This document shows positions 34,645-44,100 of a DNA stretch of 61,978 bases, piece after piece. Positions within the stretch are counted from its first letter, which is position 1, and the number at the start of each line of letters is the position of its first letter. The position numbers and the translations under genes were made by a program. The DNA lies in NCBI GenBank assembly GCA_021739645.1, contig JAIPBL010000031.1:1-61978 (forward strand), written 5' to 3'. The notes under the pieces are model-generated. The model was not told the origin of the DNA and made no database searches. It saw nothing but the letters and a program-made list of their open reading frames with translations. This stretch comes from Saprospiraceae bacterium. GTDB lineage: Bacteria > Bacteroidota > Bacteroidia > Chitinophagales > Saprospiraceae.

Positions 34645-36600
34645 TTATTCCACTACTATCTTTTGCAGGATAACTTCCTTCCCGGAATTCATTTTGAGGA
34701 TATAGACACCTGCCGGATAACTGCTCACAGGCATGCTCAGGTTGGTGGTGCCTGCGGCAAATTCCCGCTGAAGCAGTAGCTGTCCTGTAGCTGTGACCAA
34801 TGTGACGCTAACAGCCTTTGGCATTGGCGCTGAACTGGTGATAGTCACAAAATAATGGGCTGGGTTCGGAAAAACTTCCAGTTCGACGCCTTCCAAACTT
34901 CCTACCGCATTGACACCCTCCGTTTTGAAAGTGCGAATGGCAGAAGCCGTCTGGCCGCACTCGTTTTTGGAAGAAACCCGCCAGTAGTAGTTTTTGCCCA
35001 CTGCTAGGCTGTTTGACAGGGTGAAATTAGTCGCTGCCGTATTCGCACTGTACACGATATGGCCATCAAAGTCAGCGAGGTCGTCGGCCACTTGTAGCTT
35101 GTAGCTCGTCGCGCCTGCCGCTGCCTGCCATTCAAAGCTGGCATTTACCGACACCCCCGTGGCGTTTTCAGCTGGTGAAGTCTGTGCTGCTGCCACTGGC
35201 ATTTCGGTTACGGCAAAGGCTACTTCTGTCGTGCTGCCATCCGTGCCATCGTTGGCCATGATGACCAAGTTTTCTGCCACCCCTTGGGTGGAAGCGATGT
35301 TGCTAACGGTCACTTGAACCGTTGTGCCCGGCATCGCAGGGTTTTGGCTGAACTGCACGTCGGCAGCTAAGCTTCCTGGGCCTACGCTCAGGTTCACGCC
35401 ATCTGTCGAAAACCCGTTGCCGATGACAAGGTTGAAGGTCACTGTTTCACCCAAACAAATATTGAACTCGTTCTGGCTTGGGAAAATGTTGAAGTTTGGA
35501 GTCCCGCCATCCACTGCTGCAAAGACAAAGAGACCGCCCTGCATGTCAGAAATCAGGATATTGCCACTTGGCAAATTGGGGTTTATGCCCCAAGCACCTG
35601 CGTAGGAAGCTACATTATTACCTGGATAGGTATCATAGTAATAAGCACGTTGAGGGTTCAATGGATTGGAGATGTCCCAAACCTCAAGGCCGTCATAGTA
35701 GTAGGAAAAATAGGCATAATTGCCCCGGGTAATGACGTTGTGCGGAATTTCGCTGGTCCAGATGCCCGGCTCAATAGTGGCTACCTCCACGGGTTCAGTC
35801 AGGTCGGTGATGTCCAAGATTTTGACCCTTGCGCCGTGCGTTTCATCGCAGAGAATATAGTAGTTGCCGTCGGGCGTCATCCAGCCGGAGTGGTTGTAGC
35901 CTGGGTCGGAATAAGCCGTGAGTGTAGACAGCGTGACCGGGGCGGTCGGGACGGTGAAGTCAATTATCCAAAGGCCAGACCCGCCGCAGTTGAAAAAACC
36001 GATATTGTCTTTGATGAAACCATCGTGCGTGTAAGGCATGTAGTAGTTGGCATTGGGATAAGTGGCCAATAGTACTGGTTGAGCTGGATTGGAGATGTCG
36101 AGCACTTTGGTCTGCCCCCCAGCACCGAGCAGGTATAGCTTTGCCTGGGAAGTATCAATGTAGAGGTCATGAGCAGTCACCACGAACTCGTTCGAGCTAT
36201 AGACTTGGTTCACGTTGTTGGGCAGGTCGGTCATGTCAATGATTTGCAATTTGGCAGAAGAGCCTTCATCGGCTACGCAATAGAGGTAGCCATGATAGTC
36301 CTTCATGTCCCGGTGCACGAGGTTGGCGCCGGAGGATGCACCTGCCACCTTAAACGCTTCGAACACGTTGGACGGGTTGGTCACGTCAATGAAGTGGATA
36401 CCTGCCGTGGAGCCAATGATGCCGTACTCGTGCCCATTGATGCCCACACCCCAGCACTCATTGTAGCGGTTGTTGTAAAAAGAGGTGGGAATGATGCTGT
36501 CGTCGTGCCAATTGTCCAGCAGGGTGGCTTGTGTGGCTTGACCGAAACACAGCGATAGCGGCAGCATTGCGAAGCAAATGAACTGTATTACTTTTTTCAT
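34645..36600 (-). CDS. T9SS-secreted LVIVD-repeat (choice-of-anchor B) protein
   Basis: A 651-residue protein. ATG at 36600 opens a signal peptide (MKKVIQFICFAMLPLSLCFG-Q). The N-terminal ~370 residues are a beta-propeller of LVIVD-type blades (GIHFIDVTNPSNVFEAF, LQIIDMTDLPNNVNQVY, VKILDITDLTEPVEVATI, LEVWDISNPLNPQRAYYY), the hallmark of the 'choice-of-anchor B' family. A beta-sandwich (~385-480) and a fibronectin-like module (PAENATGVSVNASFEWQAAAGATSYKLQV) follow. The T9SS sorting domain is VFPNPAHYFVTI ... EVILQKIVVE. Anchor type A/B switching in this family explains its name. The substrate is unknown. Confidence 0.9.
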   Translation of the reverse strand: MKKVIQFICFAMLPLSLCFGQATQATLLDNWHDDSIIPTSFYNNRYNECWGVGINGHEYGIIGSTAGIHFIDVTNPSNVFEAFKVAGASSGANLVHRDMKDYHGYLYCVADEGSSAKLQIIDMTDLPNNVNQVYSSNEFVVTAHDLYIDTSQAKLYLLGAGGQTKVLDISNPAQPVLLATYPNANYYMPYTHDGFIKDNIGFFNCGGSGLWIIDFTVPTAPVTLSTLTAYSDPGYNHSGWMTPDGNYYILCDETHGARVKILDITDLTEPVEVATIEPGIWTSEIPHNVITRGNYAYFSYYYDGLEVWDISNPLNPQRAYYYDTYPGNNVASYAGAWGINPNLPSGNILISDMQGGLFVFAAVDGGTPNFNIFPSQNEFNICLGETVTFNLVIGNGFSTDGVNLSVGPGSLAADVQFSQNPAMPGTTVQVTVSNIASTQGVAENLVIMANDGTDGSTTEVAFAVTEMPVAAAQTSPAENATGVSVNASFEWQAAAGATSYKLQVADDLADFDGHIVYSANTAATNFTLSNSLAVGKNYYWRVSSKNECGQTASAIRTFKTEGVNAVGSLEGVELEVFPNPAHYFVTITSSAPMPKAVSVTLVTATGQLLLQREFAAGTTNLSMPVSSYPAGVYILKMNSGKEVILQKIVVE

Positions 36601-36713
36601 AAAATGCATTTTAATTTTTTGTGAAACAACGGGGCGCAAGTTCGCCATTTTAATACGAAAACGGTGTCACGAAATGACAAAAACCGGATACAGCGATTTT
36701 TTTTGGTGAAAAA

Positions 36714-37124
36714 TCAACCCAAGTAGCGCATCAGGTAGGTGATGATGCTGTCCACATTCTCTCGTGCGTAGGTGGCAGTTGCCTTGTCAATCAGGTAGTC
36801 GTCCTCTGAGTAGAGGCTCATGGTGGTCAGGAAAATCACGTTGCTCACCAAGGTGATGAACATGAGGCGGCGTTCGTTGTAGGGGATTTCATACTTGCGG
36901 AAATGCCCCATCAGGTGGCGGCAAATATAGATGGCCATGGCTCGCACGTTATCGGCTTTCATCTGTTCGATGGGAATGTTGTGGGTGGAAATATACGTGC
37001 CGTAATACTGCTTTAGGCTGCGGTGAGCCAGCTTCATGGCAAGGTTGTATCGACCTGCGACAATGGCACCGTCAATGCGGCCCAGTTCCCTGTTCAATTT
37101 TTCTGTATTCCAGTGGATAGTCAT
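36714..37124 (-). CDS. Conserved-looking cytoplasmic protein, unknown function
   Basis: A 136-residue helical protein without signal peptide or membrane segment. It begins MTIHWNTEKLNRELGRIDGA, has helices such as YNLAMKLAHRSLKQYYGTYI and ends IITYLMRYLG. Codon use is like its neighbours and the frame is well formed, so I regard it as real, but I recognise no family. It lies 113 bases upstream of the LVIVD gene in the same direction. The 180 bases upstream contain no clear promoter motif. Confidence 0.6.
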   Translation of the reverse strand: MTIHWNTEKLNRELGRIDGAIVAGRYNLAMKLAHRSLKQYYGTYISTHNIPIEQMKADNVRAMAIYICRHLMGHFRKYEIPYNERRLMFITLVSNVIFLTTMSLYSEDDYLIDKATATYARENVDSIITYLMRYLG

Positions 37125-37305
37125 GCGAAACTATTTCTTGAGGTTGCTTGCTGAAAAAATTGCGCCAAATGCACTTTCCACCTAACGCATCAAAGTGGCA
37201 AAACGCCGCATGGTGGTGTCTTTTTTTTTAGTTTTTTGAAAAAAACTTTCGATAAAATGCTAGCGCAGTTTTTTGTGCTCTGAAACCAAATGTAGTTCTG
37301 AAAAA

Positions 37306-37896
37306 TCACAGCCAGCGGCGCACTTTTTTCAAGTAGTCAAAATAGGGCGCACCCTGCACTTTTGATAAATATTCCTCCTCCATCCGCACCTGTATTTGAA
37401 GCACCACCCAGGTCATCACCATTGAGAGCAGCGTTAGTGCATTCGGTAGCACGAGAAACAGCCCGAGCATAGTCATCAACATTCCCACGAAAACCGGGTT
37501 TCGGCTGTAGCGGAACAGCCCGACTGAAACCAGTTCCGTCTTTTGGTTTTCATCAAAACCCACCCGCCACGAGGCGGCCATTTGTGCTTGCGCAACGAGT
37601 ACCAGCAACAAGGAAATGTGCAGCAGCGAGAGACCTGCCAATCGCGCTGGGTTGTTCTGTAAAAATTTGGCAGGCAGCAGGTATGACCCCCATTGCGGAG
37701 CAAAGGCATTAACCGCCAGCACCACAAAAGCCAACCCGAACAGCAACTTGAAGATGCGCCCGATGAAGCCCTGCGCCGAGTCGTCACGGGGTACCACAAA
37801 CACCTCCTGTCCGGTTGCCCGCTTCATCCGCCAGCGGGGCAGCAGCATGGTGAGCACGACATAGGCAAGGAAGAAAATGAAGAGGTAGAATGACAT
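37306..37896 (-). CDS. Isoprenylcysteine methyltransferase-like membrane protein
   Basis: A 196-residue protein with about five membrane segments. The ATG at 37896 starts at the first membrane helix (FYLFIFFLAYVVLTMLL). The C-terminal third has the motif set of the ICMT/PEMT methyltransferase-like family: LVSVGLFRYSRNPVFVGMLM, then RMEEEYLSKVQGAPYFDYLKKVRR, which in relatives bind S-adenosylmethionine. Bacterial members are widespread and mostly without a known substrate; lipids or small isoprenoids are plausible. The gene diverges from mqnC with 147 bases between the start codons. Confidence 0.82.
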   Translation of the reverse strand: MSFYLFIFFLAYVVLTMLLPRWRMKRATGQEVFVVPRDDSAQGFIGRIFKLLFGLAFVVLAVNAFAPQWGSYLLPAKFLQNNPARLAGLSLLHISLLLVLVAQAQMAASWRVGFDENQKTELVSVGLFRYSRNPVFVGMLMTMLGLFLVLPNALTLLSMVMTWVVLQIQVRMEEEYLSKVQGAPYFDYLKKVRRWL

Positions 37897-37970
37897 ACGG
37901 ATTTTTGTTTTGAAGCAAAAGAACGGCAATTTGTTCTAAATAAAAACATCTTCCAACAACCCTCCCTGTC

Positions 37971-37978
37971 TATCTTTG
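37971..37978 (+). promoter_or_regulatory. Candidate -7 promoter box of mqnC
   Basis: TATCTTTG matches TAnnTTTG and lies 66 bases before the ATG at 38044. A TTG start at 37987 would leave almost no leader, which supports the ATG. No good -33 element is seen. Confidence 0.4.
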
Positions 37979-38043
37979 TTGCTCCTTTGAAAAATCAACT
38001 GCCCCAAAATCACACAATCACTCAATATCTTAATCACCACCGT

Positions 38044-39186
38044 ATGCATACCGACGACCTCCTCCACCGTGCCCTCCGCCTCGATTTCCTCACTGCCGAG
38101 GAAGGCGTTTTCCTTTTCGAAAATGCGGCCACCGCCGAACTGATGTACGTGGGCAACGCCCTGCGCCAACACCACGTCCCCGGCAGCACGGTCACGTGGA
38201 TCATTGACCGCAACTCGAACACGACCAACGTCTGCATCGCCAACTGCAAGTTCTGCAACTTCTTCCGCAGACCGGGGCACGAGGAGAGCTATATCACGAG
38301 CATTGAGGAGTACAAGGTGAAAATCGAGGAGACATTTGCCTATGGCGGCGAGCAATTGTTGTTGCAAGGTGGCCACCACCCCGACCTCGGGCTTGATTTT
38401 TATACCAACCTCTTCCGTCAACTAAAAGAACTTTACCCGAACCTAAAACTCCACGCCCTCGGCCCGCCGGAGATTGCGCACATCACCAAACTGGAAAAAT
38501 CCACGCATTACGAAGTACTGAAAGCCCTGAAAGAATCGGGCCTCGACAGCCTGCCCGGTGCTGGTGCTGAGATTTTGGACGACCGGGTGCGCCGCCTCAT
38601 CTCCGCCGGAAAATGCGGGGGGAAGGAGTGGCTCGACGTAATGCGGGCCGCCCATCAACTGCACCTGACCACCTCCGCCACCATGATGTTCGGCCACATA
38701 GAAACAAACTTGGAGCGGATGCAGCACCTCGTCATGCTGCGGGAAGTGCAGTCCGAAAAGCCCGCCGATGCGAAGGGCTTCCTTGCTTTCATCCCGTGGC
38801 CGTTCCAGGACGAGGACACGATTTTGAAAAAACTGAAACGTGCTCGCAACTCCGTCACCGGCGACGAATATGTGCGCATGATTGCCATGAGCCGTATCAT
38901 GCTGCCAAACGTCGTAAACATCCAAGCCTCTTGGCTGACGGTCGGCAAGCCCGTGGCACAGCTCTGCCTCCACGCTGGAGCGAACGATTTCGGCAGCATC
39001 ATGATTGAGGAAAACGTGGTGTCAGCGGCCGGTGCCAAGTTCCGGTTCACTGCCGATGGCATCCAGCAGGCCATTCGGGATGCGGGTTTCGTGCCGCAAC
39101 TTCGGAACCAGCAGTACGAGGCGAGGGAATTGCCGAAGGTGATGAAGCAGCAGGAATTGAACAGGGAGACGATGATGGTGGATTGA
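38044..39186 (+). CDS. mqnC: Dehypoxanthine futalosine cyclase (radical SAM)
   Basis: A 380-residue enzyme of the futalosine route to menaquinone; it cyclises dehypoxanthine futalosine using a [4Fe-4S] cluster and S-adenosylmethionine. The cluster motif is C64-x3-C68-x2-C71 (NVCIANCKFCNFF). MqnC-type signatures are LLQGGHHPDLGLDFY, PPEIAHI, SLPGAGAEILDDRVRRLIS, TTSATMMFGHIET, FIPWPFQDEDT and IMIEENVVSAAGA. The GGHHPDL motif separates it from MqnE, which has GGLHPDL in its place. ATG 38044 was chosen; an upstream TTG would add 19 residues that look unrelated. No other mqn gene lies in the window. Confidence 0.92.
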   Translation: MHTDDLLHRALRLDFLTAEEGVFLFENAATAELMYVGNALRQHHVPGSTVTWIIDRNSNTTNVCIANCKFCNFFRRPGHEESYITSIEEYKVKIEETFAYGGEQLLLQGGHHPDLGLDFYTNLFRQLKELYPNLKLHALGPPEIAHITKLEKSTHYEVLKALKESGLDSLPGAGAEILDDRVRRLISAGKCGGKEWLDVMRAAHQLHLTTSATMMFGHIETNLERMQHLVMLREVQSEKPADAKGFLAFIPWPFQDEDTILKKLKRARNSVTGDEYVRMIAMSRIMLPNVVNIQASWLTVGKPVAQLCLHAGANDFGSIMIEENVVSAAGAKFRFTADGIQQAIRDAGFVPQLRNQQYEARELPKVMKQQELNRETMMVD

Positions 39187-39194
39187 AAAGTACC

Positions 39195-39238
39195 GAGTTT
39201 CGAGCGACTTGGAACTCAAAACTCGTAGCTCAAAACTC
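39195..39238. repeat. GAGTTTT-type heptamer repeat overlapping a coding end
   Basis: CGAGTTTCGAG on the left is answered by ACTCAAAACTC-type units up to 39238, between two convergent genes. On the minus strand the units encode the last residues (VLSYEF) and the TGA stop of the helical-repeat gene. So the repeat has become part of a protein end. Confidence 0.8.
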
Positions 39239-40625
39239 TTCCCAACAACCACTCCTTCTCCGCCACTGATTTCGTCCCTTCAATCTCCGCCCGCAGCGCG
39301 GCCAGTGCCGTTTTTTCCTGTGTTTCCATCAGTTTTTTCGTGAAAACGGCGAGGTTCAGGTAGTTCTCCCGGTGGTAGCCCATGATTTTCTTGCGACGGA
39401 TGAACTTTTGCATAGCCGAAAGATGACTGTCCAGCGCATCCAGCTCACCCGTTTCGAAGAAGATTTTCAGCATCAGCGCCTTGGCAGCCAGGTTCAGCAG
39501 CAGGTCGGCGTACTCCGATTTTTGGAGGAGTTGGAGAGCGTCGCCGAGCTGACGGCGCTCGTAGGCCAACCGGGCGAGGCTGAAGCTGTACATGCTCTCC
39601 CGGTGCTTCGGCTCCAGGTTTTCCTTGAACTCGTTCACGAAATTTTCCACCCAATCGAAGGCTTTCAACTTGAGTCCCACCGTCACTACATTGCGGTAGG
39701 TGAAACGGCTGAGGGTGCCGTTGTTCAGGAAATAGGAGCGCTTCAGCCCCTCCCGGTACAGGTCGAACTCATCAGCCACGTATGCCGGATTGCCGAGGTT
39801 GTAGTGCCGGATGCAGTAGTTGATGGCGAGGAGGTAGAGGTCGGCGATTTCGTGGGGCGGGAACTTCTCGCACTCCTCCACCAGCAGTTTTTTCAGTTGG
39901 TGAAAATGCTCGGGCTGCTCCGGCTGCGTGAGTGCCCGGTAGCAAAAATAATAGACCGCAATGGCCGGAATACTCAGCAATTGCTGGTTTTCCACATGCA
40001 CCAGCACCTCGTCCAGCATCCCGAACTGGTAGTCGGTTTTATAGACGGCCTGGTGCGAGAGCAGTAGGCAAGCCTGCCGCAGTTTTTGCGCAAAATAGGC
40101 CGTGTCGAGGTTGTCGGTGATGGCCTGGAGATTGTGCGCCGCCGTGCGGCTGCCCGATGCGGCGAAGCGGTACTGCTCCATCTGCACATGGTAGTCGTCC
40201 CTGAAAAATTCGGCGTTTCGGTGGGGTGCTTGAGCTTGCATTTCCTGTGCTTCCCGCATCGTCCGGTCGAAATGTTTGGTCAGGTTGCGGCGGCGATATA
40301 CCTCGGCGAGCTTGGTTTTCACCTTCACCTCGTCGGCAAAAAACGCCGTGTGCACGAGGTATTGCTCCGCAATTTTCAACAAAAAACTCATGGCCATGCG
40401 CACCCGATGGTCGTCGAATTCAACATCTGGGCCGTAGAGTTGGAGGTGCGCCTCGGCTTTGTCGGGCAGCGGTTTTTCCTCGTTGATGCAGTTGAGCAGC
40501 AGGTTCAGAAGGTCGGGCACATCCTGCCGCTGGTTGAAAAACGGCGAAGTGGCCACCTTGCGCAGCTCCCGCTGTTCGGTGCGGGAGAGGGTGCGGAGGA
40601 GGGCGATGAGTCGGGAGTCTTGCAT
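39216..40625 (-). CDS. Uncharacterised alpha-helical repeat protein (paralogue of 18170-19648)
   Basis: A 469-residue helical protein without export signal. The start was set at 40625 (MQDSRLIALLRTLSRTEQREL) because the frame upstream runs into a palindrome and aligns with nothing; the paralogue begins at the same point. The 'LLRTLS..E..EL.K...SPFFN' opening is shared, followed by regular helix pairs (FDWVENFVNEFKENL, ALQLLQKSEYADLLLNLAAKALML). Function is unknown; the fold suggests a protein-protein interaction scaffold. The last residues and stop are supplied by a heptamer repeat. A 113-base palindrome starts seven bases before the ATG. Confidence 0.75.
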   Translation of the reverse strand: MQDSRLIALLRTLSRTEQRELRKVATSPFFNQRQDVPDLLNLLLNCINEEKPLPDKAEAHLQLYGPDVEFDDHRVRMAMSFLLKIAEQYLVHTAFFADEVKVKTKLAEVYRRRNLTKHFDRTMREAQEMQAQAPHRNAEFFRDDYHVQMEQYRFAASGSRTAAHNLQAITDNLDTAYFAQKLRQACLLLSHQAVYKTDYQFGMLDEVLVHVENQQLLSIPAIAVYYFCYRALTQPEQPEHFHQLKKLLVEECEKFPPHEIADLYLLAINYCIRHYNLGNPAYVADEFDLYREGLKRSYFLNNGTLSRFTYRNVVTVGLKLKAFDWVENFVNEFKENLEPKHRESMYSFSLARLAYERRQLGDALQLLQKSEYADLLLNLAAKALMLKIFFETGELDALDSHLSAMQKFIRRKKIMGYHRENYLNLAVFTKKLMETQEKTALAALRAEIEGTKSVAEKEWLLGRVLSYEF

Positions 40626-40631
40626 GGTGTA

Positions 40632-40744
40632 GCCCCTGACCCCTGAAGGGGAACCTGAAAAATTCTTACTTCGGAACTTCAAAAACTGATGAACAGAATG
40701 GCTGAGAATTTTCCATTTTAGGTTCCCTTTTAAGGGTCAGGGGC
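40632..40744. repeat. Imperfect 30-bp inverted repeat (CCCCTGACCC type)
   Basis: GCCCCTGACCCCTGAAGGGG (40632) and its near complement ending AAGGGTCAGGGGC (40744) form ~30-bp arms around a 50-base loop, with an AACCT/AGGTT extension on each. It lies directly 5' of the helical-repeat gene. The ACCCCTGAAGGGG core suggests a dispersed repeat family. Confidence 0.8.
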
Positions 40745-40785
40745 GAGTTCGTTGTGCAAGCCGTTCAAGTTTAGGTGCTCGTCCC

Positions 40786-40899
40786 GCTGTGCGCCGCTTT
40801 TGTCATTCCCGAAGGGAACCTGTCTACGCCATTCGGGCAATCATGGTGGCTCGGATGGCATGGACGGATTGCTGCGCAATGACAAAAGCGGCGCACAGC
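40786..40899. repeat. 114-base MITE-like palindrome with perfect 22-bp ends
   Basis: The 22-base ends (starting GCTGTGCGCCGCTTTTGTCA at 40786; complement ending at 40899) match perfectly. Inside are further small stems: CCCGAAGGG and GCAATC/GATTGC. It has no coding capacity. Terminal inverted repeats, small size and intergenic position resemble a non-autonomous mobile element or a REP-type repeat. The flanks show no obvious target duplication. The rest of the 40626-41155 gap has no gene. Confidence 0.75.
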
Positions 40900-41155
40900 A
40901 GGGCGAATTGCGGAATATTTACAGCTTGTCAATCAACCACAAAAACTTGGCAGCAGCTTTTTTTAGAAAATCAGACTAATTGGTTTTAGTTTTTCTAGAC
41001 AAAATTATTCCAAAAATCCTTTAAAAATAACTACTTCATTCGTCTTCTTCTAAAATTCTATTTTACAAACGCCTTTTTTTGTACTTGCACACTTAAATGC
41101 CTGCTCGCATTTTTGTAGCATGAAGTTATATTCACAACAAAACCCTTTTCCCATG

Positions 41156-44100
41156 ATGAGTTTATCCAATTTTAAAACCGCTTTACAAAAGTTTGCGCTC
41201 GCTGTCTCTTTCGCCATTTGCCTTCCCTTTTTGGCGAAGGCTGACTTGGGCATTACTGTTGTCACCACCCAAGTTGGGGACGAGGTGACGGCGGATTTCT
41301 TGGTTTACAATTTTGAAGAAATATCGTCCATGCAATTCACAGTTCAATGGTTAAATACAGAACTGGAATATGGATATGTAGCCAATCAAAACCTAACTGG
41401 CCTCGGAGCCGGCAATTTTGGTACTACCCAAGTAAGTAATGGGGCGCTATCATTAAGTTGGGTAGACCCGCTAGCAGAGGGGCAAACTATTGGCGATTGT
41501 AGCCGGATTTTTTCCATCGTGTTTCAATCCGTCAACGGGCAAATTCCTCCAATTTTAATAAATGGAGCTATTACCTCCATCGAAGTTTACAATGGTAGTG
41601 GTCAACAAATTGGCCTAACCCAAACCCCATTCTGCGCAGATGCAGCCCTCATCTCTGGCAATATCTTCAACGACACCTCCAACAACTGCCTCAAGGACAA
41701 TGGTGAACCCGGCCTCCAAGACTGGAAACTAAAATTCGAACAAAACGGCAACACCTTTTACAGCAGCACCAATGCCAATGGCGACTACAGTTTCTTCGCC
41801 CTGCCCGGCGATTACGATGTCACGCTGATTTTACCCCAAAATAACCTCTGGACGGCCTGCCAAACCACGCAAACCATTAACATTCCTGACAATCAGCCGG
41901 TTACACTGGATTTTGCGGCGCAAGCCCTCTTTGACTGTCCCCAAATGCAAGTGGACATCGCCGCCCCCTTCCTCCGCCGCTGTTTCAATTCCACCTACAA
42001 CGTCCACTACTGCAACCAAGGCACCATCCCTGCCGAAAACGCCTACGTGGAGGTGACGCTCGACCCCTTCCTCACGGCGGTGAGTAGCAGCATCCCGTGG
42101 ACGACGGTGAATGGGCAGACCTACACTTTCCCCATCGGCGACGTGGCGGTGGGCCAGTGCGGCAGCTTCTCGGTGACGGTGCTGGTGAACTGCGACGCCG
42201 TGCTCGGGCAGACGCATTGCACCGAGGCGCATATTTTCCCGGATGAAATCTGCCAGCCCGTGAACCCGCTCTGGGATGGCTCCATCCTCGATGTGACGGG
42301 CAGTTGCGACGGCGATTCCGTCCGTTTCACCATCACCAATATCGGCGACGACATGGACTCGCCCGTCCCGTTCATCGTCATCGAGGACGATATGGTGAAC
42401 TTCTCCGGCAGCCCCATCCAGCTCGATGCGGGCGGGAGTTTTGTGGTGGCCGTTCCGGCCAATGGCGCTACATGGCGGGTGCAGGTGGAAAATGCGCCGA
42501 CCAACCCGTTCAGCGGCAGCGCCAGCGTGAGCGTGGAGGGCTGCGGCGTCAATGGCAGCGGCAGTTTCAGCCTCGGCTTTGTGACGCAGTTCCCTCAGGG
42601 CGACCCCAGCCCTTTCACCGACGTGGACTGCCAGCCGAACGTCGGCAGCTACGACCCCAACGACAAGACAGGCTATCCCAACGGCTTTTGTGCGGCCCAT
42701 TTCATCGAGTCGGGCCAGGACATCGAATATCGAATCCGCTTTCAGAACACCGGCACCGACACCACCTTCACGGTAGTCGTGCGGGACACGCTCCCGCTCT
42801 CGCTTGACCCCGCCACGGTGCAGCCGGGCGCTTCCAGCCATGCTTACGATTTTGAATTGCTGGGAAATGGCGTCGTACAGTTTACCTTTCCCGACATCAT
42901 GCTACCTGACAGCAACGTGAACGAAATGGCCTCGCACGGCTTCGTGAACTTCACGGTAGGGCAGGCCAGCACCAACGCCAATGGTACACTGGTGCAGAAC
43001 CAGGCGGCCATCTATTTCGACTTCAATGCTCCTGTTTTGACCAATACCTACACGCACACGGTGGCCAACGACTTCGTGCAGTCGGCTGGCTCGGATGGCG
43101 ACCTAAGCGTGACAGGATTCGTGCATACTTGGTACGGTGAACCTACGGAAGACGTGGAAGTGACGCTGGTGCCGACCTGTCCGGTTTACACGGATGCGAA
43201 CGGGTACTTTGAGTTTTTGCAGTTGGATACGGCGGATTATACGCTGATTGCGAGCAAGCCAAACTCGAATAAGCAGGTAGGGGTGACGGTATTGGATTTA
43301 TGTGCAATAAGGCAACATATTCTTTTTGAAACACTGATTGCATCGCCCTACCAAATGTTGGCTGCGGACGTCAATAAAAGCAACTCCATCAGCACATTTG
43401 ACATGGTACTGCAAGCAAAAATGGCACTCGGAGAAACCCTGCCAGGGCAGGCTGAACAATGGCTGTTTATAGCCGGCGATTACAATGCCCCACTACCTGC
43501 GACCCTAAGCTCGTTCTTCACTTTCGATAATTTGACCGAGAACGTGGATACCGCAAATTTCATTGCCATCAAACCCGGTGATGTACTGGACGAGCACCTC
43601 GTGGATTCTTCTGACATAAATCCGCAGTTTTATTTTTTGACCCACCCGGTGTCGAATGGAAAGATTAAAGTAGCAGTAAAGGCCAATGGTTTTGTTGAGG
43701 TGAATGGCTTTCAGTACGGTTTAAACTGGGACGAAAATATCTTGGCGTTTTCAGATTTTGAAGCCGGGGCATTTTCTGTGGTCAATAGCAATTCGAGTGC
43801 AGTTGGCAAACTGCAACTGCTGGTATTGGTTCAATCTGAAGCACTCAAAACGCTACCCGACAGCACCACCCTTTTCACCTTGGTCTTCGATGCCCTTGCC
43901 CCCATTGGAACCAGCACACTGCTCACGCTCGACGAAACATTGCTACCCTTCCAAGTCGTCGTGGAGGACTGCAAGCTGGCCGGAGCTACGATGGAAAACA
44001 CCACCATCACCATTGAAGAAGTCAGCTCGACAACGGAACTGGAAACCGCTAATTTTTTGGTAAAAATAGCACCGAATCCGGTCAAGTCCGGCCAGCCCAT

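Noticed and set aside
38044-39186. MqnE (aminofutalosine synthase) for the radical SAM gene
   Set aside because: GGHHPDL and AEILDDRVRRLIS fit MqnC; MqnE has GGLHPDL and a different following region.
41831-42841. 336-codon leftward open frame
   Set aside because: It lies wholly inside the cohesin-like gene on the opposite strand; its product is Arg/His/Val-rich and resembles no protein.
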